From assembly GCA_039933015.1 (NCBI GenBank), contig JBDTOX010000075.1:1-6175 (forward strand): a DNA stretch of 6,175 nucleotides. Reading direction: 5' to 3'. Source of the DNA: JBDTOX01 sp039933015. GTDB taxonomy: Bacteria; Pseudomonadota; Gammaproteobacteria; Burkholderiales; Methylophilaceae. A model generated the notes under the pieces. The model was given only the letters and a program-made list of their open reading frames with translations. It searched no databases and was not told the origin of the DNA. Position numbers and translations under genes: made by a program. Within the stretch, counting starts at the first letter, position 1; every line of letters begins with the position of its first letter. Of the stretch, positions 5,709-6,175 are shown one piece after another.

Positions 5709-5965
5709 CTAGAACTGTGCGCTGATACCTCCCGCATGGGCGTTGAAATCAAAACCAGAGAAATTCGAGGCGCGGGTGTCGTGTTGTTACGGTAGCATTG
5801 ATCAGCATGGTACGTGCCGGTTTCCATTCAGCACCAAGCACAAAGGATTGCACATCATCTTGGCGCAAGTCCGATACGGGGATGATAGCGCTGTGATAAT
5901 CCCATTTGCTGTAGTCATATCGCAATTGAATCGCAATTTTATCGCTGATCCCAGACCGGCCTAAT
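5709..5965 (-). pseudogene. Frameshifted C-terminal remnant of an EpsL-like outer-membrane barrel protein
   Basis: The minus strand from ~5965 encodes alternating polar/aromatic segments typical of beta-barrel strands (DKIAIQLRYDYSKWDYH, then SFVLGAEWKPARTMLINATV). This reads like the C-terminus of EpsL-type proteins in exosortase-linked exopolysaccharide clusters. That frame stops just after VTTRHP. Removing one G from the GGG at 5774-5776 continues into SNFSGFDFNAHAGGISAQF and a stop at 5711-5709. The result ends in the terminal Phe expected of barrel proteins. No signal peptide, start or N-terminal domain precedes it: upstream lies the tRNA-Val terminator. It is therefore a 5'-deleted, frameshifted fragment. 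The barrel call is firmer than the EpsL name, which rests on remembered family features. A sequencing error could explain the frameshift but not the missing front. Confidence 0.6.
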
Positions 5966-6064
5966 GGCAGGAATTTGAGGAATCGGGAGGGGACTGGATA
6001 TCCAGAACCGAAGTTTTTATCAGCGCATGGAGTAAAAACAAGGGGGGAGCTAGGCATAGAAAAC
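5966..6064. other. Short stretch with no recognised feature upstream of the pseudogene
   Basis: The minus-strand frame of the pseudogene stays open through here to a GTG inside the tRNA-Val terminator. The residues it encodes are rich in Pro, Phe and Ser and do not continue the barrel pattern. I therefore place the deletion junction near 5965 and see nothing else in this stretch. Confidence 0.45.
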
Positions 6065-6086
6065 AAAAAAGCCACCTTGCGGTGGC
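6065..6086 (-). terminator. Intrinsic terminator of tRNA-Val
   Basis: GCCACC and GGTGGC form a perfect 6-bp stem closed by the stable-type tetraloop GCAA, followed by TTTTTTG on the minus strand, 37 bases beyond the mature tRNA end. It should end the tRNA-Val transcript and insulate the degraded region and thrS. Confidence 0.85.
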
Positions 6087-6102
6087 CAGTTTGATTTTTT
6101 AA

Positions 6103-6129
6103 CTACCTAAATACTCGAGTATTTGGTAG
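6103..6129 (-). repeat. Long inverted repeat overlapping the 3' end of tRNA-Val
   Basis: AAATACTCGAGTATTT (6109-6124) is a perfect 16-base palindrome. It is extended by CTACC (6103-6107) pairing with GGTAG (6125-6129) past a single unpaired T at 6108. One arm lies inside the tRNA 3' end (CUACC of the acceptor and CCA tail), and the other in the trailer. In the precursor RNA this could form a hairpin that competes with the acceptor stem. As DNA it could be a recombination or binding site. Confidence 0.7.
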
Positions 6130-6175
6130 GCGCGATTGGACTCGAACCAACGACCCCCACCATGTCAAGGTGGTG
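6124..6175 (-). tRNA. tRNA-Val(GAC), 3' two thirds (5' end beyond the window)
   Basis: The minus strand shows anticodon stem CCACC/GGTGG around the loop TTGACAT, giving anticodon GAC (valine, reading GUC and GUU). The variable region, T-arm GTTGG-TTCGAGT-CCAAT, acceptor 3' strand CGCGCCT, discriminator A and an encoded CCA (6126-6124) follow. The segment from the anticodon stem to the T-arm looks the same as E. coli tRNA-Val(GAC) as I remember it. The D-arm and the 5' acceptor strand, expected as AGGCGCG, lie outside the window. A terminator at 6065-6086 follows. Confidence 0.95.

Noticed and set aside
5624..5827. 67-residue minus-strand open frame in the degraded region
   Set aside because: It overlaps the barrel-like pseudogene in another frame and shows no domain, signal peptide or ribosome binding site.
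1..6175. CRISPR array, insertion sequence or toxin/defence system
   Set aside because: No regularly spaced direct repeats, transposase frame or recognisable defence gene is present; the only mobile-element signal is the tRNA-associated scar.

Overview
The window is about 6.2 kb from a proteobacterial chromosome. It is dominated by the translation cluster thrS–infC–rpmI–rplT–(terminator)–pheS–pheT, and every gene reads on the minus strand. Gene order, a tRNA-Val(GAC) upstream of thrS and the protein sequences suggest a betaproteobacterium. A methylotroph-like Methylophilaceae or Nitrosomonadales relative is my guess, not a proven assignment.

In transcription order, from high to low coordinates: the 3' two thirds of tRNA-Val(GAC) (6124-6175, running off the edge) with its own terminator (6065-6086); a ~600-base degraded region (about 5493-6123); thrS (3503-5431); infC (2952-3476); rpmI (2655-2852); rplT (2283-2642); a strong terminator (2242-2270); pheS (1092-2075); and the first 323 codons of pheT (1-971, running off the edge). 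The first four protein genes form one transcription unit making threonyl-tRNA synthetase, initiation factor IF3 and ribosomal proteins L35 and L20. The terminator after rplT probably makes pheS-pheT, the two phenylalanyl-tRNA synthetase subunits, a separate unit with its own promoter.

The core genes look intact and ordinary, with two points of note. infC appears to start at a non-canonical AUA codon, consistent with IF3 autoregulation. pheS and pheT are separated by an unusually long 120-base gap holding a terminator-like hairpin.

The non-routine part is the stretch between tRNA-Val and thrS. It carries a second, diverged copy of a tRNA 3' half (5493-5531), in the same orientation as tRNA-Val. 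It also holds the frameshifted C-terminal remnant of an outer-membrane barrel protein resembling the exopolysaccharide protein EpsL (5709-5965), and several perfect palindromes. The simplest reading is the scar of an old integration at the tRNA-Val gene, now almost entirely deleted. I see no complete novel system in this window.
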